NCBI RefSeq assembly: GCF_004000925.1
Contig: NZ_BIME01000002.1
Span: 1-64,000, forward strand
DNA: 64,000 nt
Source of the DNA: Paenibacillus illinoisensis NBRC 15959
Lineage (GTDB): Bacteria > Bacillota > Bacilli > Paenibacillales > Paenibacillaceae
Direction of reading: 5' to 3'
A program made the position numbers and the translations under genes. Each line of letters opens with the position of its first letter. Within the stretch, counting starts at the first letter, position 1. The notes beneath the pieces were generated by a model that worked only from the letters and a program-made list of their open reading frames with translations, was not told where the DNA came from and made no database searches. This document shows, one piece after another, positions 1-8,217 of this stretch.

Positions 1-11
1 TAATACGATAT

Positions 12-92
12 GCGCGTGTGGCGGAATTGGCAGACGCACTAGACTTAGGATCTAGCGTCTTTGACGTGGGGGTTCAAGTCCCTCCACGCGCA
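12..92 (+). tRNA. tRNA-Leu, anticodon UAG
   Basis: The acceptor arms GCGCGTG (12-18) and CACGCGC (85-91) pair perfectly, with discriminator A at 92. The anticodon stem CTAGA/TCTAG encloses the loop CTTAGGA, giving anticodon TAG, which reads CUA leucine codons. The T-arm carries GGTTCAAGTCC. The extra arm is longer than in class I tRNAs, as expected for Leu. The CCA end is not encoded. Confidence 0.96.
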
Positions 93-103
93 TCTCAGCA
101 TTG

Positions 104-157
104 ACAGAAAGGATCTAGAGTATAAGGTTAATTACCTTCACTCTCGGTCCTTTCTGT
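104..157 (+). other. Imperfect long hairpin downstream of tRNA-Leu
   Basis: Three nested paired blocks are visible: ACAGAAAGGA (104-113) with TCCTTTCTGT (148-157), AGAGT (117-121) with ACTCT (140-144), and AAGGT (124-128) with ACCTT (134-138). There is no U-run after it, so it is not a classical terminator; a separate terminator follows. It may be a processing signal in the tRNA precursor or a small structured RNA. The role is unknown. Confidence 0.4.
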
Positions 158-170
158 GTATAATCAGAAC

Positions 171-196
171 CCTTGAAATGGCTCAAGGTTTTTTTT
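171..196 (+). terminator. Rho-independent terminator after tRNA-Leu
   Basis: CCTTGA (171-176) pairs with TCAAGG (183-188) and is followed by eight T residues. It is placed to end the tRNA transcript before the cupin gene. Confidence 0.8.
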
Positions 197-315
197 ATGT
201 TTATATTTGCCCCGAAATCGGCTCCTGCAAAATTGGGCTCACGCATATATGCCCAGGGCATAAGCTGGCGTATAGGTTTTTACCTAAACCATGAGCGAAG
301 GGCAGGCGTTAACTT

Positions 316-1098
316 TTGGCGACTTCTTATATGGATTATACGTTACCAACCACACAGTTCACGTATGATGTGAACCAGAATCAATTGTTCAAAAAGGATG
401 AAAATAACTACATCAATTCCCTATCCATTAAACAGTTAAATACATTGGGGAATGCATCCCTGTTGGATATTTATTTGAGTACTGGCAATGTCGTTGAACC
501 TCACATACATCAAAATGCAACAGAACTGGTCTATTGTATTAGTGGTTCTGCTGTCGTATCCCTCATTAACCCCTTTACCAACAAATTATTAAACTTCCCT
601 ATTAGTCCTGGCCAGGTAGCGAATGTTCCCCAAGGCTGGTGGCATTATGAAGTTGCAACGGTTGATCAGACTCACCTGCTGGCCATTTTCGATGCTCCGG
701 TCCCAGAAGCGATATTTGGTTCAGACATTCTGCGTCTGACGCCTGCGAGTGTGCTGGCCCATACGTATTGTCTGGATGAGAACAAGGTGAAAGAGACTTT
801 AGCTCCTATTCAAAAGACGGTATTCATTGGACCGCCTGCAGATTGTGCAACTCAAGTGTCACCAGCTGACGATAACATGCCTAAACCAAACAGCCAGCCG
901 AACGTCCAACCAAACATCCAACCAAACGTTCAGCCTTATGTACAGATGCAATACGCGCCAAGTCCGGAATATATTTACCCCGATTCAATGAATCCAACGT
1001 ATGGGCATAATCCAAATGCTGCTTATGTACCAGCAGAGTCCGAATATATGCCGTACACTGTACAGCGTCCTATTATTGGTAATGGTTGGAGATACTAA
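316..1098 (+). CDS. Cupin-domain protein with Pro/Asn/Gln- and Tyr-rich tail
   Basis: This is a 260-residue protein with one cupin barrel at about residues 45-160. The cupin metal ligands are visible as H63, H65, E70 (from EPHIHQNATE) and H110 (QGWWHYE), so a bound metal is likely. A low-complexity tail begins near residue 185. It holds about four PNxQ-type repeats and then a Tyr/Pro-rich end, which is unusual for an enzyme and reminiscent of coat or surface proteins. A paralogue without the tail lies at 12123-12695. The start is uncertain: TTG 316 has a distant purine-rich stretch upstream, while ATG 331 has no visible ribosome binding site. Family knowledge allows oxalate-decarboxylase-like or purely structural roles; the substrate cannot be told. 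Confidence 0.8.
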   Translation: MATSYMDYTLPTTQFTYDVNQNQLFKKDENNYINSLSIKQLNTLGNASLLDIYLSTGNVVEPHIHQNATELVYCISGSAVVSLINPFTNKLLNFPISPGQVANVPQGWWHYEVATVDQTHLLAIFDAPVPEAIFGSDILRLTPASVLAHTYCLDENKVKETLAPIQKTVFIGPPADCATQVSPADDNMPKPNSQPNVQPNIQPNVQPYVQMQYAPSPEYIYPDSMNPTYGHNPNAAYVPAESEYMPYTVQRPIIGNGWRY

Positions 1099-1128
1099 TT
1101 ATATTTCATAATTTTTTTTTGAAATGAA

Positions 1129-1155
1129 TGTCACAGATTCATCTGTTCATTTGTC
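1129..1155 (+). promoter_or_regulatory. ECF41-type promoter
   Basis: TGTCACA (1129-1135) is followed after exactly 16 bases by TGTC (1152-1155). As recalled from the ECF41 literature, the target motif is TGTCACA-N16-CGTC, so this matches at all but one base. It lies 35 bases before the carboxymuconolactone-decarboxylase gene and upstream of the ECF41 gene itself, implying autoregulation of the pair. Confidence 0.75.
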
Positions 1156-1190
1156 TTCAGTATGTACACTACAATACGGAGGCGAATGAG

Positions 1191-1637
1191 ATGACTTTGA
1201 GAATGAATTACAGAGCAGCGAATCCCGGGGCTTTCAAGGCATTAATGGCAATGGAGCAGTTTATATCGGGTCAATTTGAAGATAAAGTATTATATGAACT
1301 GTTAAAAATCAGAGTTTCACAAATCAACGGCTGTGCTTTCTGTCTTGATATGCATGCCAAAGATCTGATGAAGCTTGGTGATTACGCAGATCATATCCTG
1401 CTGCTTAGCGTTTGGCGCGAAACTCCTTTATTTACGGAAAAAGAGCGTGTTATGCTTGAACTGGCTGAAGCTGTGACCCGAATTTCTGAACAAGGGGTTT
1501 CACTGGAATTATACAATAAGGTCCGGGAACACTTTAGTGAAGAAGAACTGGTAGATCTGGTTATGGCGATTAATACCATTAACAACTGGAACCGAATTGC
1601 AATCACGACAGGCATGTATCCAGGCTGCTTTAATTAA
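1191..1637 (+). CDS. Carboxymuconolactone decarboxylase / AhpD-family protein
   Basis: This 148-residue protein carries the AhpD-like redox motif CAFCLDMH (C48, C51, H55), typical of alkylhydroperoxidase-like members of the family. The helical pattern and length also fit a single CMD domain. ATG 1191 was chosen because GGAGG sits eight bases upstream; an upstream in-frame start at 1128 would place coding sequence inside the promoter. It is followed 35 bases later by the ECF41 sigma gene. In many genomes ECF41 genes sit next to just this class (carboxymuconolactone decarboxylases, oxidoreductases or epimerases) and control it. Its likely job is thiol- or peroxide-linked redox chemistry in the cytoplasm; the substrate is unknown. 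Confidence 0.88.
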   Translation: MTLRMNYRAANPGAFKALMAMEQFISGQFEDKVLYELLKIRVSQINGCAFCLDMHAKDLMKLGDYADHILLLSVWRETPLFTEKERVMLELAEAVTRISEQGVSLELYNKVREHFSEEELVDLVMAINTINNWNRIAITTGMYPGCFN

Positions 1638-1672
1638 AAATTTCAAATACCGCTTCCAGAGGAGGCCTTCAT

Positions 1673-2602
1673 ATGAATCCTGATAAACTCACCACTGAAC
1701 CGGAAGAGTCTTCTCTGGAAGTTGGTGAACTGTATATCCGTTATAAAGCTTATGCGTTCTCCATTGCTTATCGAATGCTTGGGAGTGTTGTGGAGGCAGA
1801 GGATGTCGTACAGGACTGCTTTGCAGGGCTGCATAGCAAATCTGACGAGGTTATCCGTAATCCCAAATCCTACATTGCCAAACTTGTAGTAAATCGAAGC
1901 CTGAATCTGCTGAATTCCGCGCGCAATCAAAGAGAACACTATGTTGGTGAGTGGCTTCCGGAGCCGATAGGCGAGACAGTGGATCTGCCTGAGCAAACCT
2001 ATGAGCAGAAAGAAATGATCTCCTATGCTTATATGGTACTGCTGGAACGTTTGACGCCCGTGGAGCGGGCTGTATTTGTACTTCGAGAAGCCTTTCAGTA
2101 TGAGTACCGGGAGATTGCTGATTGGCTTGGCAAAACGGAGAGCAATTGCCGACAAATTTTTAGTCGGGCCAGACGTAACCTGCCGGATCAACTTCCGGAT
2201 AAGGTCCAGACCACCACAGATGATGCTACTAAAGAAAAATTGCTCGCACGTTTCACGACTGCCTTTCTTGCTTATGATGTGACGGCCATGCTCGATCTGC
2301 TCTCTGAACAACCTGTATTCACTGCTGACGGTGGTGGGAGGGTACATACGGTGATGAGAACGATGAAGGTTCACAAGGGTGTCCTAGCTCTTCTGACTTC
2401 ACGGCGTGTGCTTACCCGATTAAGGGAGCGGGAGTGGGTGCCAACGATTATCAATGGAGAAGTCCAGGTTGCACTCCTGAACAATGGTGAGGTAAGCGAA
2501 GTCATATGCCTTCAGTCCGACTTGTCCGGTCAACGAATTGAGGCCGTTTATCTGGTTGTGAATCCAGATAAATTGAAGACCATTGCAGCAGGAAGTCATT
2601 GA
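1673..2602 (+). CDS. ECF41-group RNA polymerase sigma factor (SigJ-like) with SnoaL-like C-terminal domain
   Basis: This 309-residue protein has sigma region 2 at about residues 20-90 (AYRMLGSVVEAEDVVQDCF) and region 4 at about 115-170. A SnoaL-like extension fills about 185-309. The three ECF41 signatures are present: WLPEP (94-98) in the linker, DGGGR (219-223) and NPDKL (297-301) in the extension. In this group the fused domain regulates the sigma factor in place of a separate anti-sigma protein. The start at ATG 1673 has AGAGGAGG upstream. It is co-directional with the CMD gene, and the only ECF41-like promoter found precedes both. NPDKL also occurs at residues 2-6, probably by chance. 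Confidence 0.92.
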   Translation: MNPDKLTTEPEESSLEVGELYIRYKAYAFSIAYRMLGSVVEAEDVVQDCFAGLHSKSDEVIRNPKSYIAKLVVNRSLNLLNSARNQREHYVGEWLPEPIGETVDLPEQTYEQKEMISYAYMVLLERLTPVERAVFVLREAFQYEYREIADWLGKTESNCRQIFSRARRNLPDQLPDKVQTTTDDATKEKLLARFTTAFLAYDVTAMLDLLSEQPVFTADGGGRVHTVMRTMKVHKGVLALLTSRRVLTRLREREWVPTIINGEVQVALLNNGEVSEVICLQSDLSGQRIEAVYLVVNPDKLKTIAAGSH

Positions 2603-2632
2603 ACGGCAACGGAGAAGAAGAAGTGAACAATT

Positions 2633-2671
2633 AAAAGCGGCTTGCTCCTATTAACGGAACAGCCGCTTTTG
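2633..2671 (+). terminator. Terminator after the ECF41 gene
   Basis: AAAAGCGGC (2633-2641) pairs with GCCGCTTTT (2662-2670). It closes the CMD-sigma operon. Confidence 0.75.
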
Positions 2672-2860
2672 TGCTATGCAAGTATGGATTCCAGTATCGG
2701 CATAATGTTTTTCAACGGACCTCATAGTAGTACCGAACTCAGATAAATTTGATTCTCGCGGAGTACGTGGTATGATCCTAATGTGGTGATTAATTCAATT
2801 TTTAGGTTGAGCATGGAAGGGATCATTCGCAATTTTCGAAAATAAGTGAGGTAGGCACTA

Positions 2861-3544
2861 TTGAGACAGCTGAATTATTTTAAAGTTTTTATTTTCCTAA
2901 GCTTAGTTACTGTGGTGACAGTAGGACTGTACTTTGCAGCTGCTGATTGGCTGGACCAACGTTATTACCGATTTCTCATCTGGAATCTCTTCTTGGCTTG
3001 GATTCCTTTTGTTTTCTCTTACATATCATATGGCTTCAGTGTATCGAAGTGGAGAGCTGCTCCATGGCTTGCGGTGGCAAGTGGGCTCTTATGGTTGCTG
3101 TTTTTCCCGAATGCGTCTTATATCGTAACGGATCTTGTTCATTTGACGGCGCGAAGCTCCCGTTATTATGTTGGCAGCGGTCTGGATTACAAGTACTGGT
3201 ACGATCTGATTGTCTTGTTGATGTTTGTCTGGACAGGTCTGCTGCTCGGTTTTTTGTCCATGTATCAGCTCCAGGAGGTCATACATCGAAAATTGGGGAA
3301 TGTGGCATCATGGGTCTTTGTATTGGCGGGTTGTGCGTTGGGAAGTTACGGTGTCTTGCTAGGTAGGGTCTACCGACTCAACAGCTGGGATGCACTAACT
3401 AACCGTGATACGCTGTTTAACTTAATGATAGAAAGTATCAGTCGTCCATCGCTTGCATTTTGCTTGTTTTTTGGCGTATTTATTCTTACCATCTACGTGA
3501 CGCTGTATTATCTCGTTAATGCAGAGTCTAAATATAAAATGTGA
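2861..3544 (+). CDS. DUF1361-family membrane protein
   Basis: This 227-residue integral membrane protein has about six hydrophobic segments. It carries the sequences typical of DUF1361, WNLFLAWIPF near residue 41 and LFFPNASYIVTDL near residue 80. The start is TTG 2861, preceded by a GAGGTAGG-like site. It is a single gene with its own terminator and no functional partner nearby. The function of the family is unknown. The domain call is firm by motif; a role in transport or the envelope would be a guess. Confidence 0.82.
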   Translation: MRQLNYFKVFIFLSLVTVVTVGLYFAAADWLDQRYYRFLIWNLFLAWIPFVFSYISYGFSVSKWRAAPWLAVASGLLWLLFFPNASYIVTDLVHLTARSSRYYVGSGLDYKYWYDLIVLLMFVWTGLLLGFLSMYQLQEVIHRKLGNVASWVFVLAGCALGSYGVLLGRVYRLNSWDALTNRDTLFNLMIESISRPSLAFCLFFGVFILTIYVTLYYLVNAESKYKM

Positions 3545-3602
3545 TTATTAACTATCTGGGCTTTCTTCAGATGTCGAGAGACAAGAAGATATTTTCATTA
3601 AT

Positions 3603-3626
3603 GTCGCTAATCTAGCGGCTTTTTTA
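3603..3626 (+). terminator. Terminator after DUF1361 gene
   Basis: A GTCGCT/AGCGGC stem with a short loop is followed by seven T residues. Confidence 0.7.
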
Positions 3627-3775
3627 TTTTATCGGAAACATTCAACCAGAGGGCAGGATATTTTAGTGGTAAAAAAACAAACAAAACCATAAGAAATAGC
3701 GTTTATTAAATGACATGTTTCTAAATAAAGCTATACTTGGAACGTATGGGTTATTAAACTAAGTGAGGTGAATAT

Positions 3776-4219
3776 ATGAAAAAGTTATTGTCAAATAACT
3801 TGTTTGTTTATTTGGGATTTTTACTAATAATGATCTTAGTCTTTATATTTGGGTTAAAATATCAACAATATTTACAGTTAGAAGCTCAGAAGACGTATCA
3901 ACTTCAAGCTAGTATTGTTTTCTCTGTCCTATTTCCAATGTTCATTGGCGTATTACTCGGTTTGATAAGATTATTAGATTTAATGCGAAAGCCTGGAGAA
4001 TGGAAAATAAATTGGATTAAACTCTGTATATTCGGCATACCTTCACTCTATGTCTCTTTAGTTCCGCTGTTGTATTGGTCTAGTCTACCTATTTCTTATT
4101 ATGATTTAACCTTGGGTTATCTATTGATCACTTCTGGAACAACACCTCATACCATATGTGGGCTTATATTCGGTTTTTTATTATTTTACGTCATCGAAAG
4201 GAAGGTCATAGAAAGATAG
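3776..4219 (+). CDS. Small polytopic membrane protein, unknown
   Basis: This 147-residue protein has about four hydrophobic segments (roughly residues 9-26, 44-66, 84-102 and 108-141) and a basic end. The start at ATG 3776 follows GAGGTG. No family is recognised. It is visibly more AT-rich than its neighbours and forms a short same-strand pair with the next gene, 38 bases downstream. The two may act together at the membrane, but nothing in the sequence shows how. Confidence 0.7.
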   Translation: MKKLLSNNLFVYLGFLLIMILVFIFGLKYQQYLQLEAQKTYQLQASIVFSVLFPMFIGVLLGLIRLLDLMRKPGEWKINWIKLCIFGIPSLYVSLVPLLYWSSLPISYYDLTLGYLLITSGTTPHTICGLIFGFLLFYVIERKVIER

Positions 4220-4257
4220 AATCGGGAATATCTAAGTGGTGATGAAAAGAGGAGAGT

Positions 4258-4740
4258 ATGAAAAAATCAGACTGGTTTAAAGTAATTTTAATATTCTCAC
4301 TGCTCGGGAATTTGGCGTTTTTTCAAAATCATGAACGTGCAGGCAGGAAACAAGAAATTAAAAATGAATTATTGAATTCTTCCATTTACAGAGATCTAGC
4401 TCAACTTGAAGAGACGATACAGTACCAAATCGATCATAATTGGCAAAATGAAACCCTTGTTACAGAGAAACTTGATGATGCCCTTGATTCTATTCTCTTA
4501 AATCATGGAATGGAGGAAGACAATTATAAAGATGATACGTTCTTGGAATTGCTCGACTACTTGGATAAGTTCAAGTATAGTGAAGAACTTTTTGATGTGA
4601 GTTTAAACGATGAGCAGCGTGCTAATTTCATTTATTTAGGCGAGAAACTCCGTTCAAACGGGTGGAGCTTTGAAAAGGGGTTTGATTTAAAGTGGGATGT
4701 ATTTGAAACAAAAGTAAAGGGGCTTATAGCGGAATCATAA
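4258..4740 (+). CDS. Hypothetical protein with N-terminal membrane anchor
   Basis: This 160-residue protein has one hydrophobic segment at about residues 8-23 followed by an acidic, mostly helical domain with no cysteines. No lipobox is present, so it is a bitopic anchor or an uncleaved signal. ATG 4258 follows AGAGGAGAG. No family is recognised. It is AT-rich like the gene before it and is probably co-transcribed with it. The exposed domain is probably extracytoplasmic (inference). Confidence 0.68.
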   Translation: MKKSDWFKVILIFSLLGNLAFFQNHERAGRKQEIKNELLNSSIYRDLAQLEETIQYQIDHNWQNETLVTEKLDDALDSILLNHGMEEDNYKDDTFLELLDYLDKFKYSEELFDVSLNDEQRANFIYLGEKLRSNGWSFEKGFDLKWDVFETKVKGLIAES

Positions 4741-4817
4741 TAGGATAGAGAAAAGCTACATATTGGGGAGATATGGTGTTAAGAAAAGAAATGAAAAAGA
4801 AGATAGGTGAATAATAA

Positions 4818-5846
4818 ATGACCAATATAATGGATGCAGCACGTAAAGTGGAAGAACTAATGGATTCTAAGGATTTTTCAGGTGTAGTTTTGTTAAGACA
4901 AAACGGACAGACACTCTTGAATCTGAGCCGGGGATACGCGAATCGCAGCGATGAGCTTTTCAACCAGATCGATACCCGATTTGGAATTGCATCAGGGTGC
5001 AAAATTTTCACGGCAGTGAGCATATGTCAACTGATTGAACAGGGCAGGCTGTCATATGAAACAAAGCTTGTGGATGCATTGAATATTAATTTTTCTCTGT
5101 GGAACAAGGAGATTACCATTCATCAATTGCTAACGCACACCTCAGGCATACCGGATTACTTTGACGAAGAGGTCATGGAGGATTTCGCTGAATTGTGGAA
5201 AGAGCGGCCCGTCTATTCCATGCGGAATGGGAGCGACTTTTTACCGATGTTCCAGCATCTGCCGATGAAGTCAGCTCCGGGTGAACGTTTCCACTATAAT
5301 AATGCGGCATTTATCGTGTTAGGCTTAATTGTGGAAGAACAATCGGGGCAACCTTTCACGGAATATGTACAGGAACACATTTTTAAACGTTGCGGAATGA
5401 CGAATTCCGGTTATTTTTTGACCGATCAGCTTCCTCGAAACACAGCAATTGGATATATCGACAACGAGGATGGAACCTGGAACACCAATATATTCTCAAT
5501 CCCAATCAAGGGCGGGGCCGATGGTGGGGCGTATACAACAGCACCTGATATGATTCGTTTCTGGGATGGACTGTTAACTTATCAGTTATTGAGTGAATCG
5601 ACAACACAACATTTGATTACACCTCATGTTCATGAAGAAGGCGAGACTTACTATGGACGTGGTGTTTGGGTTGATCAAAAAAATGAAGGGATATTCAAAA
5701 TACATGTCATGGGATTTGATCCTGGCGTGTCGTTTATGTCTTCGGTATACCCTGGACATGCTGCACAACTAGTTGTACTCTCCAATAAGGAGTCAGGTCC
5801 CTATCCTATAACGCGTGCAATTGAAGAGACACTTTTTGAGGTGTAA
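4818..5846 (+). CDS. Serine hydrolase of the beta-lactamase / penicillin-binding fold
   Basis: This 342-residue protein has the nucleophile motif SxxK as SGCK (59-62) and the second motif YxN as YNN (160-162). It also has the conserved HTSGIPDYF segment near residue 107. No signal peptide is seen, so it is probably cytosolic. Such proteins include esterases, D-amino-acid peptidases and beta-lactamase relatives; the substrate cannot be told. The start has AGGTGA eight bases upstream. It converges with a second, unrelated-looking member of the same fold. Confidence 0.85.
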   Translation: MTNIMDAARKVEELMDSKDFSGVVLLRQNGQTLLNLSRGYANRSDELFNQIDTRFGIASGCKIFTAVSICQLIEQGRLSYETKLVDALNINFSLWNKEITIHQLLTHTSGIPDYFDEEVMEDFAELWKERPVYSMRNGSDFLPMFQHLPMKSAPGERFHYNNAAFIVLGLIVEEQSGQPFTEYVQEHIFKRCGMTNSGYFLTDQLPRNTAIGYIDNEDGTWNTNIFSIPIKGGADGGAYTTAPDMIRFWDGLLTYQLLSESTTQHLITPHVHEEGETYYGRGVWVDQKNEGIFKIHVMGFDPGVSFMSSVYPGHAAQLVVLSNKESGPYPITRAIEETLFEV

Positions 5847-5868
5847 CGAAGTGAAAATGTACGCGAGC

Positions 5869-5909
5869 AACCCCAACCGATCGGAAAATATCCGGTCATG
5901 GTTGGGGTT
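5869..5909. terminator. Hairpin between convergent hydrolase genes
   Basis: AACCCCAACC (5869-5878) pairs with GGTTGGGGTT (5900-5909), with further pairing inside. The T-tracts are poor, but the position between two convergent genes suits a bidirectional terminator. Confidence 0.65.
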
Positions 5910-5942
5910 ATACGGGGTTACATATTAACTGATAGATGCGGT

Positions 5943-6965
5943 TTACAATAGGCTAAGTAACTGTGGAGCGATCAATCTAGGGAAAACATCCAGAGGAGGC
6001 TTTTCCTTTTTTCGCTTGTCGTTCGTCAGGACCGTAACAAGCTCAAGCTCAGGAACAATGTATACAAACTGACCGCCGAATCCACGGGCGTAATAATAGT
6101 CAAGTACAGTTAAGTTTCGGTCAGAACTGTTAATGGAGGTGGAATCTGACTCCGAAGATTGTTTACGTTCTTCACTATATTCAGATCGTTCATCCCTCTT
6201 GCAAGTATCGACCCACCAGTGCCAGCCGTAGCTCCCACGATTCGGTGGTGTCACGGTAATGAATGCTTCTGTGGAACGGTTAACCAGTTCACTTGAAATC
6301 AAACGCTCACCATGCCACATGCCTTCCTGCAAAAAGAGCTGACCGAATTTCAGCAAATCATCGGGCAGCATCTTTAACCCGAAGCCTCCTGTATGTACAC
6401 CCTGAGGATCACACTCCCACTGATACTCCGTAATCCCCAATGGACCAAACAAATACCGTTCAGCGAATCCGGCTACACTCATTCCAGTATGCTGCATTAG
6501 AATGGCCGCAAGTATTTGCGATACCCCCGAATTGTATTCCATGTGTGTTCCGGGTGTATGACTGAGACGTTGTTCCAACGCAAAGTTCACCCAATGCTCC
6601 GTGCGTGTCATACGTGGAAACGAATTCTGTCCACCAAACTCATCCCAGTTGAAGCCGGCTGTCATGGTGAGCAGCTGTTCCAGAGTAATTTGCGGTTTGC
6701 GGGGGTCAGGATCTGAAACCAGCGCCGGAAAAAAGGCAGACAGTGGAGTAGATGCATCTGGCAGCCAACCGTGATCCATAGCGATACAGATAAGTGCAGA
6801 CAGCACGCTTTTGGTGCAAGAATTAACTTTGGCGATCTGGCTTGCTGCTTCCTTATTGCGATAATGCTTGTATATGCTCTCCCCTTGCATGCTGACGAGA
6901 CAGCTTCGCAGATCCAATGACGGAATATGTTGTTGAAAAATAGATTGTACGGATGAAGGATTCAT
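5943..6965 (-). CDS. Serine hydrolase of the beta-lactamase class C family
   Basis: This 340-residue protein has the nucleophile motif SCTK (49-52), a YNS triad at 144-146 in place of YxN, and GGQ in the late ARGFGGQFVY segment. A serine- and charge-rich insert of about 30 residues lies between about 265 and 300. No signal peptide is seen. The start at 6965 has AAAGGA upstream. It converges on the 4818-5846 gene but shares little sequence with it beyond the fold motifs. It is probably an esterase- or peptidase-type hydrolase (family inference). Confidence 0.84.
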   Translation of the reverse strand: MNPSSVQSIFQQHIPSLDLRSCLVSMQGESIYKHYRNKEAASQIAKVNSCTKSVLSALICIAMDHGWLPDASTPLSAFFPALVSDPDPRKPQITLEQLLTMTAGFNWDEFGGQNSFPRMTRTEHWVNFALEQRLSHTPGTHMEYNSGVSQILAAILMQHTGMSVAGFAERYLFGPLGITEYQWECDPQGVHTGGFGLKMLPDDLLKFGQLFLQEGMWHGERLISSELVNRSTEAFITVTPPNRGSYGWHWWVDTCKRDERSEYSEERKQSSESDSTSINSSDRNLTVLDYYYARGFGGQFVYIVPELELVTVLTNDKRKKEKPPLDVFPRLIAPQLLSLL

Positions 6966-7149
6966 AATGTTCCTTTCTGAGGCTGTTTATAAAATAGGTG
7001 TTCATAATATTAGCATAGGAAAGTGCTGAGCTCAAATGAAGTAAAGGAGATGAGATCCATTTAGGCAAAAATATATATCGAAGTTATAATAGAGTAGATG
7101 CTTATAAGTAGTTTTCATATCAATATATACCAACTGGGAGGGTACACCT

Positions 7150-8217
7150 GTGTTCAAAATTGGAAGTCAAGGAACGTTTGAAACGCTGCCTGATTTCGCC
7201 ATGGCGATCTATAAGGGAGACACTGCTGCCGTAGAAGAAAAGATCAGAGAGGGTGTGGATCTGGATGCACCTATCTCTCTCAGCAAATACATAGCATTGA
7301 CACCGCTTGATCTTGCTTTGATCACCAATCATCAGAAGATCATAGAGTTATTCGTAGAGAACGGCGTCAATCTCAATATGAAGGATAAACCATCTATTCT
7401 TACCGCAGCCAGATATGGCGGAGAAGAGGTCGTCCGGTATCTGCACCAAAAGGGTGCGAAGTTGACTGGTTTAAACAAGGTGAAATCGAGTGCGTACGAT
7501 GAAGCCTATTACGGCAACAAAAAGAATATAGCTGTACTGAACGAGCTTGGACTGGACATTCGCAAATATGGTGGGAAAACATTGCGCACAGCAGTGTCTG
7601 GCCATGATATGAGAACGATACAGTACTTGCTGGATGAAGGGGTAGACATTAACTATAATGAACCGGATATGGTGTACCCTTATAGGCCAACCCCGCTTAC
7701 TGTTGCTGCTCGTAACAACAATATGAAGATGGTTCAATTTCTCGTGGAACAGGGGGCAGATGTGACCATCCAGGAAAAGGACGGGGAACGGGCATACACG
7801 ATTGCGGTTAGTCAAAAAAATGACGTGATGGCCGATTACTTAAAGGCTCGCGAACCGAAGGAATTCCATGACTTAAGTAACAAGTTGCATGCGTTAAAGC
7901 CTTACAAGCTGCCGAAGGAACTTGTTCATTTTCTTAAAGAAGGACCGCGGAGAGTGGAATTGCCTGATAACGAATCAGGGATTACATATGTAGATTTCTT
8001 TAGTCTGTTAGATACTGTGGAGATGAAGATGGGCAGACAGAAACTGCTTCGTTTATCTGCGGATGTAGATCAATACTCCCATATTCATCTCGTCTGGAAT
8101 CCCAGTAAAAAGCTTATTGGTTACGTTGATTTAGAACATCAGGAATATGCAAACCTCGGAACGTTTGATGCATTTATAGGGGAACCTGTACCATTTATCG
8201 AAGCGATTTTAAACTAG
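7150..8217 (+). CDS. Ankyrin-repeat protein with SUKH-like C-terminal domain
   Basis: This 355-residue protein starts at GTG 7150 after GGGAGGG. Residues about 15-230 form four to six ankyrin repeats (for example TPLDLALITNHQKIIELFVE and TPLTVAARNNNMKMVQFLVE). Residues about 240-355 are a separate alpha/beta domain ending in GYVDLEHQEYANLGTFDAFI. That ending resembles the end of SMI1/KNR4 (SUKH) domains, where a strand-rich core is followed by a short helix. No signal peptide is present, so it is probably a cytoplasmic protein-binding or immunity-type protein. The ankyrin part is firm and the SUKH call is tentative. Confidence 0.8.
   Translation: MFKIGSQGTFETLPDFAMAIYKGDTAAVEEKIREGVDLDAPISLSKYIALTPLDLALITNHQKIIELFVENGVNLNMKDKPSILTAARYGGEEVVRYLHQKGAKLTGLNKVKSSAYDEAYYGNKKNIAVLNELGLDIRKYGGKTLRTAVSGHDMRTIQYLLDEGVDINYNEPDMVYPYRPTPLTVAARNNNMKMVQFLVEQGADVTIQEKDGERAYTIAVSQKNDVMADYLKAREPKEFHDLSNKLHALKPYKLPKELVHFLKEGPRRVELPDNESGITYVDFFSLLDTVEMKMGRQKLLRLSADVDQYSHIHLVWNPSKKLIGYVDLEHQEYANLGTFDAFIGEPVPFIEAILN

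Noticed and set aside
101..163. TTGACA at 101 and TATAAT at 158 as a promoter
   Set aside because: The spacing is 51 bases, far too long, and both lie in the hairpin region. They are treated as chance.
61..373. Small plus-strand frames over the tRNA and its terminator
   Set aside because: They overlap a tRNA and a terminator and have no ribosome binding site or plausible product.
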